Below are positions 29,421-37,542 of a stretch of DNA of 64,000 bases, piece after piece. The position numbers and the translations under genes are program-made. A model generated the notes under the pieces. It did not search any database. It had not been told where the DNA came from and saw only the letters and a list, made by a program, of their open reading frames with translations. The first letter of the stretch is position 1, and the number at the start of each line of letters is the position of its first letter. The DNA comes from Kluyveromyces lactis (lineage: Eukaryota; Ascomycota; Saccharomycetes; Saccharomycetales; Saccharomycetaceae): contig NC_006039.1 of the NCBI RefSeq assembly GCF_000002515.2, forward strand, positions 372,001 through 436,000. Reading direction: 5' to 3'.

Positions 29421-30428
29421 ATGGCATTCCAAGCAGGTTCTAGAGGTGGCAGAGGCGGTTCCCGTGGTGGATTCGGCGGTGGTTCCAGAGGTGGTTCCAG
29501 AGGTGGATTTGGCGGTGGCCGTGGTGGATTCGGTGGTTCCCGTGGTGGTTCCAGAGGTGGATTCGGTGGTGGTCGTGGTGGTCCTCGTGGTGGCGCTCGC
29601 GGTGGTTCCAGAGGTGGATTTGGTGGTGCCCGTGGTGGTTCCAGAGGTGGTCCTCGTGGTGGTGCTCGTGGTGGTGCTCGTGGTGGTGCCCGTGGTGGTG
29701 CTAAGGTTGTTATCGAACCTCATAAGCATGCTGGTGTTTTTATTGCCAGAGGTAAAGAAGATCTTTTGGTCACAAAGAACATCGCTCCAGGTGAATCTGT
29801 GTACGGTGAAAAGAGAGTTTCAGTTGAAGAACCTTCCACTGAAGAAGGTGTCCCACCAACTAAGGTGGAATACCGTGTTTGGAATCCTTTCAGATCCAAA
29901 TTGGCTGCCGGTATCATGGGTGGTTTGGATGAACTATTCATTGCTCCAGGTAAGAAGGTTCTATATCTAGGTGCTGCTTCCGGTACATCTGTGTCCCACG
30001 TTTCCGATGTCGTTGGTCCAGAAGGGTTGGTTTACGCTGTTGAGTTCTCTCACAGACCAGGTAGAGAATTGATCTCTATGGCTAAGAAGAGACCAAATGT
30101 TATCCCAATTATTGAAGATGCTAGACATCCACAAAAATACAGAATGCTTATCGGTATGGTTGACGCCGTCTTCGCAGATGTTGCTCAACCTGATCAAGCC
30201 CGTATTATTGCTTTGAACTCTCATATGTTCTTGAAGGATCAAGGTGGTGTCGTTATCTCTATCAAGGCTAACTGTATCGATTCTACTGTTGATGCTGAAA
30301 CTGTGTTCGCTAGAGAAGTTCAAAAATTGAGAGAAGAAAAGATTAAGCCTTTGGAACAATTGACTTTGGAACCTTATGAAAGAGACCATTGTATCGTTAT
30401 CGGTAAATACATGAGAAGTGGATTATAA
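29421..30428 (+). CDS. NOP1: Fibrillarin, C/D snoRNP 2'-O-methyltransferase
   Basis: Nucleolar RNA 2'-O-methyltransferase guided by box C/D snoRNAs, acting on pre-rRNA (and histone H2A glutamine in yeast). The first ~93 residues are an RGG/GAR domain of repeated GGSRGGFGG and RGGARGG units; the rest is the Rossmann methyltransferase fold with [17 protein letters not shown] (SAM site), [27 protein letters not shown], and [12 protein letters not shown]. 335 residues against 327 in S. cerevisiae. The repeat DNA is GGT-rich and highly biased, producing long open frames in other phases that are artefacts. Confidence 0.98.
   Translation: MAFQAGSRGGRGGSRGGFGGGSRGGSRGGFGGGRGGFGGSRGGSRGGFGGGRGGPRGGARGGSRGGFGGARGGSRGGPRGGARGGARGGARGGAKVVIEPHKHAGVFIARGKEDLLVTKNIAPGESVYGEKRVSVEEPSTEEGVPPTKVEYRVWNPFRSKLAAGIMGGLDELFIAPGKKVLYLGAASGTSVSHVSDVVGPEGLVYAVEFSHRPGRELISMAKKRPNVIPIIEDARHPQKYRMLIGMVDAVFADVAQPDQARIIALNSHMFLKDQGGVVISIKANCIDSTVDAETVFAREVQKLREEKIKPLEQLTLEPYERDHCIVIGKYMRSGL
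29436..29700 (+). repeat. GGT-rich coding repeat (GAR domain of NOP1)
   Basis: Imperfect tandem repeats of GGTGGTNNN-type codons encode glycine-arginine-phenylalanine units. Such repeats expand and contract easily, so unit number may vary between strains. Confidence 0.8.
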
Positions 30429-31256
30429 GAGCTGCTAAAGAAATATTGATATTTTGAAACCAATGCTAGAGTATGCCTACTTGGTTCATGATTCCTTCTA
30501 TTAATCTTTTTTTTTTGGCTTCTAATCTTTTTTTGCTTACTTTTTAGTTTTAAAAACCTTCATTCCAATACAATCATTAACACTATAATATTATTTGAAA
30601 TTTTGCATCTCATTGATTCGTGATAAAGTTCTACAAACTAGAAAAGTCTCCACTTCGTCTTCACTTGTATTTTGTCACTCTGTGTGTTTCTTTTACTTAC
30701 AGTCCAGGTCCTTCGCCTGTTCAAAGGAGATCGACTAACTGACGGGAAAAGAATAGAAGAAGATTTCAAAACCTTGTTCATCAACTTGACAATACAAAAG
30801 AACCCATTTTCACAATAACGGTATTAATACTCGAACACTCTTAACCTTATTTTGTACATTTAATTTGTAGATATATTATTATTATTATCACATACTATAT
30901 ATAACTTATATATATCAATAACAACCATACGTTCTAGAAAATCATGTCTGGTAGCAGTGAATTAAAGGATATAACCCCATACGGGTTACGATACCATAAT
31001 ACGGTCCATCTGTGCATCTGTTGACAAACTCTTTGTTTCTTTTATCTTTAATCGACATCAAATTGAGACAAAAGTAAAGAAAAGTTCTTGAAATTAATAA
31101 TTATGATATTTAAGACAACAGTGGTTTTGATATTAAGAGTAAACCTTTGAAATAAGCTAAAAGTATACAAAGGTATCGGAAGAGTTCAGAGCCAGATCCT
31201 TAAAATAGGTATCTGGTACAGCTGGAACAGTAATTAGTAAGGTAGAAAGCCTTGTG
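30429..31256. other. NOP1-SLX5 intergenic region
   Basis: About 830 bp. It includes T-rich NOP1 3' sequence and an AT-rich stretch near 30870-30915. A 26-codon open frame from ATG 30944 to TGA 31024 follows; it encodes a peptide beginning MSGSSELKDITPYG that I do not recognise. That frame could be an upstream ORF, a decayed gene start, or chance. Confidence 0.35.
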
Positions 31257-33080
31257 ATGACGGAGCAAGGGTGTGTTATAGAGATCGATAGTGATCCAGA
31301 GCTAGATGCTCAAATCAGGGAAGAATATGCACCAAGGCGATTGATTCCAGATCGCAGAAGGAATAGACCCAGAGACCATTTGTCAAGATTTGTTTCCAAC
31401 GCAGAGGATAGAAATGTGGCTCCTATCGCTCCTGCTACAGATTTGCCAGTGTCAACAGATGGTGAAGATTTGGAGATAACTGCAGAGGTTTCCTTGCGAC
31501 CTGATGGGCCAATAAATGATGATGCAGAGTACATCAATCTGGACAACTACAGGGCTTCCAACAATGGTACTGTGGTTGTGGATCATAGAGAAGGGGATGA
31601 TGATTTAATGCTTGTAGAAGAGCGTATCCAGGAATCTGGTAGACCCGTACTTTTGCAACTCCCGGCAGGTCAAACGTTACAGGTCGATGCTTCCTGGAAT
31701 GAACTTCCGGTGGGCAGGTCGTTCCAGAATCAGGTATACAGGAATCCAAACCAACTGCGAAGACTACGGCGACATATTGATCATGCTACTGCTATGTTTA
31801 TGGGTGGCTACAACCAGTCAGGCACTGGTGATAGTGATTTCAGCGATAACGATGCGGATTACATTCCTCCGGATATCGTTAACGAAAGAAATCAGTATAC
31901 AATGCAAACGCGAATGAGAGAACAAAGGGAAAGACAGAACCAAATGCAAAGGCTACAGAGAGCTGCTGATGAGACGATCGATTCCTTGGATCCAGATCTT
32001 AGGAGTTTGTTCTTTGAATCTCAGTCATTGTCTCAATTTAGGGAAGGACTTGCTAGGTTCAATTTCCCACCAGCGAGGCTTGAACAATTGCTTGGCCAGT
32101 ACAGAGATTTTAGAGCCCGGGCCATGCAAAGTTGGGCTGAGGGAAGGCGTACTAGAAGCATGAGTTACCAAAATAGAAATAGCCTAAGGCCACAAAGAAC
32201 AAGAAGCGGTACTCAACAAAATCATTCTCGTGGATCAAACGGAGATTCAAGAGACAACGCCCTTTATCAACAGATGTTATTTGGAATGCCAGATGATGAT
32301 GAAAATATGGACGGCAATAATTTCACAGGTACAACGCAGTCTTTACAACGTATTATATCAAACACAATGAATAGAAGGTTTGGCAATCTACCATTTGGTG
32401 TGGGTCCCGAGTTTGGATTCTATGAAGATGGAGATGATGCGGCAAACACAGAATTGATTATACGTATGATTCAAGAAAGAGAGGAAAGAGATGCCAGTAC
32501 AAGAACTAAGAAGTTGAATGAAGTCACTAAATCTCAGCAACAGAAATACATCGACAAAGCGAACTCTTTGCCTGAAGGATATTCTGCGTCATTCAACACT
32601 GCACCATTGATGTCGATGACTATGGAGAATGAAGGCAGAGAGGAGACGGTGATGGTAACAGATGACGTGGCCGCGAAAACATACATCGATGTTCCTGTCT
32701 GTGTCCTATGTGGTGTGGAACTGGGAGTTGGAATTCCGGATGATTGGAAAGGTGTTAGTGAAGAAGATAAAGGCGTTTCATTTGAAGCCCTTCAGTCACA
32801 CTATAAATTTCACTGTCCGTATCAAACTCTTGCAAGACCTACGCTAGTTGATAGAGATTTATCTCGCAGAACGTACGTGAGTTCATGTGGACACACTTTC
32901 TGTGGCCGGTGTCAAGTAAGAATTAAGAACGCAAGAGATATTTCGGCAAAGGAAAAAAACAAGTTAAAGAACTCTCAAGGACCTTCGCATCCGGATAATT
33001 ATGGTCCTAAGAAATGTCCTGCCGAAGGTTGTAACAGTAATTTAAGAAAAAAAGGTATCATGAGAGAGGTGTACTTCTGA
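31257..33080 (+). CDS. SLX5: SUMO-targeted ubiquitin ligase subunit Slx5
   Basis: RING-domain partner of Slx8 in the nuclear ligase that ubiquitinates SUMO-conjugated proteins. SUMO-interacting-like hydrophobic/acidic motifs appear near the N-terminus (VIEIDSD, residues 7-13) and around 120 (DLMLVEE). The middle is low-complexity with arginine-rich and Q-rich stretches. The C-terminal part is well conserved: SLPEGYSASFNTAP, VTDDVAAKTYIDVPVCVLCGVELGVGIPDDW, then the RING cysteines through SCGHTFCGRC and KKCPAEGC, ending REVYF. The open frame begins at GTG; ATG at 31257 is chosen, giving 607 residues against 619 in S. cerevisiae. Confidence 0.94.
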   Translation: MTEQGCVIEIDSDPELDAQIREEYAPRRLIPDRRRNRPRDHLSRFVSNAEDRNVAPIAPATDLPVSTDGEDLEITAEVSLRPDGPINDDAEYINLDNYRASNNGTVVVDHREGDDDLMLVEERIQESGRPVLLQLPAGQTLQVDASWNELPVGRSFQNQVYRNPNQLRRLRRHIDHATAMFMGGYNQSGTGDSDFSDNDADYIPPDIVNERNQYTMQTRMREQRERQNQMQRLQRAADETIDSLDPDLRSLFFESQSLSQFREGLARFNFPPARLEQLLGQYRDFRARAMQSWAEGRRTRSMSYQNRNSLRPQRTRSGTQQNHSRGSNGDSRDNALYQQMLFGMPDDDENMDGNNFTGTTQSLQRIISNTMNRRFGNLPFGVGPEFGFYEDGDDAANTELIIRMIQEREERDASTRTKKLNEVTKSQQQKYIDKANSLPEGYSASFNTAPLMSMTMENEGREETVMVTDDVAAKTYIDVPVCVLCGVELGVGIPDDWKGVSEEDKGVSFEALQSHYKFHCPYQTLARPTLVDRDLSRRTYVSSCGHTFCGRCQVRIKNARDISAKEKNKLKNSQGPSHPDNYGPKKCPAEGCNSNLRKKGIMREVYF

Positions 33081-33522
33081 GTTATCATCGTTCACTAAAT
33101 CATTCTTTTGTATCAAAAAGCTGTCGATTTGCACATGTATCGATAACAGAGAGCTGACCATGTAAAATTATAAATAGCATATTAGTTCTTAGAATGTTGT
33201 CCTAAACCTGGGACTAATCTAGATAACGAAAAGGTGGTTGGCTGCCTGTAACAAATTATGTGGTCCATTCCCTTATTTATTAGGAAATTCAGAGCTTCTC
33301 GATTATTTACCATTACATAAAAAATATGATACTTAAGGAAACGGAATGAACATGAAAGGATAAAGACAAAAACTGCCTTTGTATGGGTTATCTTCATAGC
33401 GTCTGTAATTTTATGAACGTAGCTTTCATTCCTAAGTCGTGATCAGTGGTGGTGATCAGTACTAAGGTCAAGAACTGGTGAATTTTCTTTGAACTTGAAC
33501 GGGTTCGTTTTGCATATTTCTT
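33081..33522. other. Intergenic region with 9-bp direct repeat
   Basis: About 440 bp upstream of the transporter gene. GTGATCAGT occurs at 33439-33447 and again at 33452-33460. A 71-codon frame on the minus strand shows no recognisable similarity and is not called. Confidence 0.4.
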
Positions 33523-34626
33523 ATGAGAAAGGAGTTAGTGATAGTGACAGCGCTTTCCTTGATAGTCACTGGATGTATCAATTCAATTGCTACTAAATAT
33601 CAGGACAATCAATGTGTTAGGGATTGTGACAGTATATCGCCTGTTTTGTTTGAACAACCGGTGTTGCAGACATTGCAAATGTTCATCGGTGAAATATCCC
33701 TAATGTTTGTTATGTTCTGGCAAAAGTACAATTCGCGAAATGGATACGAGGCAGTTCCATCGGCAGAGTCCTTGAACAAAACCAAATTACCATCAAGACA
33801 AAGTTATGCTTTGGCTTTACCTGCTATTTGTGATATTTGTGGTACTACGTTGATGAATTTGGCATTAACCATGATCCCCGTCTCTATTTACCAAATGACT
33901 AGAGGAGTTTTAATTTTGTTCGTTGCGTTGTTCAGTGTTTTCTTCTTGAAGCACAAGATATCAAGATTTGAATGGCTATCGTTATTTATTGTTGTATTCG
34001 GAGTCTTCCTTGTTGGTTATAGCGGGAATGTTGGTGTAACAGTTGATGTCTCTTTAGTAACAGGTGTGTTACTAATTGTATTGGCGCAAGTGTGTACCGC
34101 AACCCAATTTGTTCTTGAAGAACATATCATGTCTAAATGGATCATTCCACCATCTACGTTGGTTGCATTCGAAGGAATATATGGGGCTTCTATCACTCTT
34201 TTAACTATGCTCATTGCTTCGGTTACCTTTGCACAAAATAAACAAAACTCATCTTTCAACATTGTTTACTCTCTACAGGACATGTTCGTGAATCCGAGAG
34301 TTCTTTATTCCTCAATAATCATTATGATCTCCATCGCTTGTTTCAATTTCTTTGGAATCACTCTAACCAACAGCATGAACGCTACGGTAAGAAGTACTAT
34401 TGACACTTGCAGAACCTTATTGGTGTGGTTAGTATCACTTTCCCTCGGTTGGGAATCATTTAAGTTGACACAGTTTAATGGATTCGTACTATTAGTTTTG
34501 GGTACGCTATTATTTAACGGTGCGATCACGATAGATAAGAAAAGGCTACCACAATGGTTGACTAAAGATTATCCCGGAGATGATCGTATCATCAATGTCA
34601 TTGATGAAGAAGTTGAAAGGTTCTAA
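33523..34626 (+). CDS. SLC35F6-like membrane transporter (DMT superfamily)
   Basis: Multi-span protein of the drug/metabolite transporter superfamily, about ten hydrophobic segments over 367 residues. The pattern follows animal SLC35F6: an N-terminal VTGCINSIATKYQDN, a FEQPVLQTLQMFIGE block, PAICDICGTTLMNLALTM, IYQMTRGVLILFVALFSV, QFVLEEHIMSKW, and FFGITLTNSMNATVRSTIDT with SLSLGWESF. The substrate in fungi is not known to me; related proteins are annotated as nucleotide-sugar or lysosomal carriers. The C-terminus is short, acidic and cytosolic. I do not recall an S. cerevisiae ortholog, and none belongs at this spot between SLX5 and YDL012C, so the gene was probably lost there. Confidence 0.82.
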   Translation: MRKELVIVTALSLIVTGCINSIATKYQDNQCVRDCDSISPVLFEQPVLQTLQMFIGEISLMFVMFWQKYNSRNGYEAVPSAESLNKTKLPSRQSYALALPAICDICGTTLMNLALTMIPVSIYQMTRGVLILFVALFSVFFLKHKISRFEWLSLFIVVFGVFLVGYSGNVGVTVDVSLVTGVLLIVLAQVCTATQFVLEEHIMSKWIIPPSTLVAFEGIYGASITLLTMLIASVTFAQNKQNSSFNIVYSLQDMFVNPRVLYSSIIIMISIACFNFFGITLTNSMNATVRSTIDTCRTLLVWLVSLSLGWESFKLTQFNGFVLLVLGTLLFNGAITIDKKRLPQWLTKDYPGDDRIINVIDEEVERF

Positions 34627-34963
34627 AGATACAGAGAAGGAATCATTTTCTGGCTATTTCACTTTTACATATACGGATGTACAATTGAAGGATTACGTAA
34701 AATAAAAAAAAGAATTCGATAACAAGTTAATAAGTAGAAGCAAGGAATCACAGCGCGTGCCTAGCTTGGTTAGTTGATTTAAACTAAACCATTAGTACGA
34801 TTGGCAGTGATCCTCTTTATATTAGGTAGAAAGTCATTTTTTGCGTTTTAGTTTTGATTAGAAGGACAATGTGTGTCCCACATGTGAAGCTCAGTGTGAG
34901 CGAAGTACGGCCAGCAATTGCAGACAAAACAAAACCGTTCGCATCAGAGATAGTTACTTCACC
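34627..34963. other. Convergent 3' spacer
   Basis: About 340 bp between the transporter gene and the CYSTM gene, which are convergent. I see no gene or notable structure. Confidence 0.4.
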
Positions 34964-35473
34964 TTAGAATAGCATATCCAATGTACAGCATAAACACATA
35001 CCAGCTAAGCATGCAGTCAAACAATCAGAGTTGTTACGGGATTGAGCAGGTTGCTGCACATATATTGGCTGTTGTTGCTGTTGCCCGTAATAGCCCTGCT
35101 GAGGAGCACCCTGTTGATAGTATTGCTGCTGTTGGGGTGGTGCTTGGTTCTGGTATTGATATTGAGGAGGAGATTGTTGGTAGTAACTCTGCTGTGGAGC
35201 TGAGAAGAACCCTCTTTGGCTATCATCAGCAGCTGAGGCTTGGCCTTGAGTGGTTGGTGCACCGGTAGGACGATTGTACTAAATTCATATAGATGGATCA
35301 CCAGATGATGAGATTTCATTATTTTAGTTAGTAATTAATTAAAACGTTCGGGGAGAACTGAGACCTGCCTTTCATATTCGAGTGATTTGACAAGCCTCGT
35401 CAGAAACATCTTTCTAAATGATTTAACATACAGTTTGTTTGTTATCAGTTCCGTAATATTCAGCAGCAGACAT
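34964..35473 (-). CDS. YDL012C: CYSTM-motif tail-anchored protein, two exons (YDL012C ortholog)
   Basis: Small plasma-membrane protein of the fungal CYSTM family, assembled from exon 1 (35473 down to 35432, 14 codons, [14 protein letters not shown]) and exon 2 (35278 down to 34964). The product has 118 residues: a Q/Y/P-rich cytosolic part with YYQQ repeats and a cysteine-rich C-terminus [20 protein letters not shown], nearly identical to the YDL012C end as I recall it. No single open frame covers it because of the intron, so it is easily missed. Position after SLX5 and strand agree with S. cerevisiae chromosome IV. CYSTM proteins are linked to metal and stress tolerance; the exact role is unknown. 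Confidence 0.88.
35279..35431 (-). other. Spliceosomal intron in the CYSTM gene
   Basis: 153-bp intron, phase 0. The 5' splice site GTATGT is at 35431-35426, the branch point TACTAAC at 35333-35327 (exact consensus), and the 3' site TAG ends at 35279, 48 nt past the branch sequence. S. cerevisiae YDL012C also has an intron after a short first exon. This is the only intron I can support in the window. Confidence 0.9.
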
Positions 35474-36089
35474 TATGATATAGGGTCGTTCTAGGATAAA
35501 GCACTATTCGTTGTTCACACTCAAAGAACGCTTTTCTTTGGACCCTAAAAGTGAAAAGCTACTGTAAGTTAGTCAACCTATTACCATATTGTTTCTTGAA
35601 GAATCATTCTTTTCTTTTATCGATGTGGACAGGCTGGTGAAGCTAGAAATGGAAAGTGTATGTGGTGAATGGGTTTTTTGATATAACAAGAGCGTAGCAT
35701 ATGTTTGAGTTATATTAATGAGATCGTAAACCTTTCATTACTCATAATACCCTCTTCAAGTATCCATTAGAGCTGTATATTTGGTAGTGTGCTCATTGTT
35801 TACCTTTTCGACACCTTTTGTACCCAAAATGTAAACAAATTCCATCGTTTTTCGGATATTCCTTAAGATCTATCTAAAGCTTTTTAAGGTTGAAACAAGA
35901 GAGAGCGGGAGGAAAACATGAAGGTATAAGACCAGACCACAAGCATTATTTGCCTGCGGTATATCTATTTTGCATTTAACGCTGTTACTTTAGATATTTG
36001 GTTGGACAATTAAAATTGGGAAGACAACGGAAGCTCATCAACGGTGTGTAATAAGCCTTCAGTTTTGTTTATTATTTTTGAAGTATAGG
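35474..36089. promoter_or_regulatory. Divergent promoter with inverted forkhead motifs
   Basis: About 615 bp between divergent genes. TGTTTAC at 35797-35803 and GTAAACA at 35831-35837 are inverted forkhead cores. The second is preceded by TACCCAAAAT, loosely like the Mcm1-Fkh composite of G2/M genes but one base short. Both lie about 250-290 bp before the downstream CxxC gene. Confidence 0.35.
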
Positions 36090-37448
36090 ATGGAGGAACT
36101 CTCGAGGATCCTGGAACCGTTAGACACAAACTCTCTATCAATCAGTGGGATTCACTCTGTTAGTGCTGACACTGTATTATCAGCGAAGAAGGAGAGTGTT
36201 TCGTTTGATGTTGGAAGAGATAAGGAATGGCACAAGCCTCAGGAAACTCTGGATCATACTCCGTTAAAGTGGAGAGTACAAAGAGATGAATTTATCTTTA
36301 ACAGTAATTCAACCCCATCCAGACCTGGTGCTGATGATGGTATTCGGTTTCCAAAACGAGACAGTAGTAGGAAGAGGACCATGGGGCAACGCAGGCGGTT
36401 GGTATTATCTGGGGCTGGTCCTCAGAATATGAAATCACATTCTTCTTTACAAACTCAAATGTCCAAACTGGATTTGTTAGATGATAATAGATTAACTAGT
36501 TTCCCTATTGTACCACCCCCTGAACCTGTCGTTACGAAAAATTGCAGACATCCGACTAATGAATATAGAATGAAAATATACTCTCAGGAGAGACGGATAA
36601 GTTTAAATCCACGAAGTCATGAAATACACGATAACAGCACAAATGAGAACGAACTCTTTCTCATAGAAGATTATATACCCAGAGAAACAGTGGCTGAAAT
36701 TAATGAGAATGTCCTTCATTCGGGATGCAAGAGAGTTTCGATATCAGACTTAAAGTCGAAATACTATAAACGTAAACAGTTGGACCATCTGCCACTGCGG
36801 CTTAAGAAATCCACCGCCATTTTACCGGAAGTTTCCGAAGTGACTAATGAAAGCATCAACGTCTTGGGAGATATCATGCAACCGAAAGAGTTCCTGAACC
36901 AAGATCATTACCTGAGGGACATCGTGGTAGCATCAAACTTGAAGCACTGTGTAATTTGCGAAAAACCACTTTATGAACTGAGTTCTCGTCTTCACGAGAT
37001 GGGGAAGGATTATCAAGAGATTGTTTGTTTGGGGTGTACTTCAAAATATGAAGAAGCCGCCAGGTTGCTTGAAGATTATGAATTTGAAACTACTTTGGAT
37101 GATACGATTGATACTGGACGTAATGACTCAATGGATAGCATGGACTTTATAGAACCGACAGAGGTTTTGGTTGAGCCTTCAGCGAAGAGAAGAAAAGAGA
37201 ATCAGTTTTCATCCCAGTTAATCAATACTCTCCAAGTCGTTCAGAGTAAAACTGATATGATAAAATTAGCAAACCCTTTTAAACAAAGTTCACTGTCCCT
37301 TATCGATGTGAATACCCAACTCTGGTTTCATACGGCAAAGAAAAAGTTGAGATGGAGGTGGAGAGTGAGCGGTTTACTTCCGAAATTCCTGACCAGCTCT
37401 TTCAAACCTTCGTCAAGTCATGGAAAACACGTCCAATCCTCAGGATAA
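36090..37448 (+). CDS. Unrecognised protein with CxxC-x22-CxxC motif
   Basis: I do not recognise this 452-residue protein. The N-terminal two thirds are polar and probably disordered, with a basic stretch (RKRTMGQRRRL, about 112-122). A conserved-looking region begins near residue 235 (LPEVSEVTNESINVLGDIMQPKEFL). It includes a possible zinc site, CVIC at about 289-292 and CLGC at about 315-318, separated by 22 residues, followed by a helix (YEEAARLLEDYEFE). The C-terminus is basic and aromatic (WFHTAKKKLRWRWRV). ATG at 36090 replaces a TTG frame start. It lies at a synteny break between chromosome IV- and XV-type blocks, so position gives no name. Bud-neck proteins such as Nba1, Nis1 or Fir1 crossed my mind, without proof. 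Confidence 0.75.
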   Translation: MEELSRILEPLDTNSLSISGIHSVSADTVLSAKKESVSFDVGRDKEWHKPQETLDHTPLKWRVQRDEFIFNSNSTPSRPGADDGIRFPKRDSSRKRTMGQRRRLVLSGAGPQNMKSHSSLQTQMSKLDLLDDNRLTSFPIVPPPEPVVTKNCRHPTNEYRMKIYSQERRISLNPRSHEIHDNSTNENELFLIEDYIPRETVAEINENVLHSGCKRVSISDLKSKYYKRKQLDHLPLRLKKSTAILPEVSEVTNESINVLGDIMQPKEFLNQDHYLRDIVVASNLKHCVICEKPLYELSSRLHEMGKDYQEIVCLGCTSKYEEAARLLEDYEFETTLDDTIDTGRNDSMDSMDFIEPTEVLVEPSAKRRKENQFSSQLINTLQVVQSKTDMIKLANPFKQSSLSLIDVNTQLWFHTAKKKLRWRWRVSGLLPKFLTSSFKPSSSHGKHVQSSG

Positions 37449-37542
37449 TTGAATATTGCACACTGTGTAAAGCAAATATGTCACTAAATCGTTCTATATC
37501 TAACAAATACAAAAAAAATGTTTGATTATCATCATTGTTGCC

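Noticed and set aside
29409-29970. Long alternative-frame products over the 5' part of NOP1 (Thr/Ser-rich reverse frame and Val-rich forward frame)
   Set aside because: They are shadows of the GGT-rich GAR repeat and have the extreme composition that repeat forces.
33182-33397. 71-codon minus-strand frame between SLX5 and the transporter gene
   Set aside because: No recognisable similarity and it fills a normal promoter spacer.
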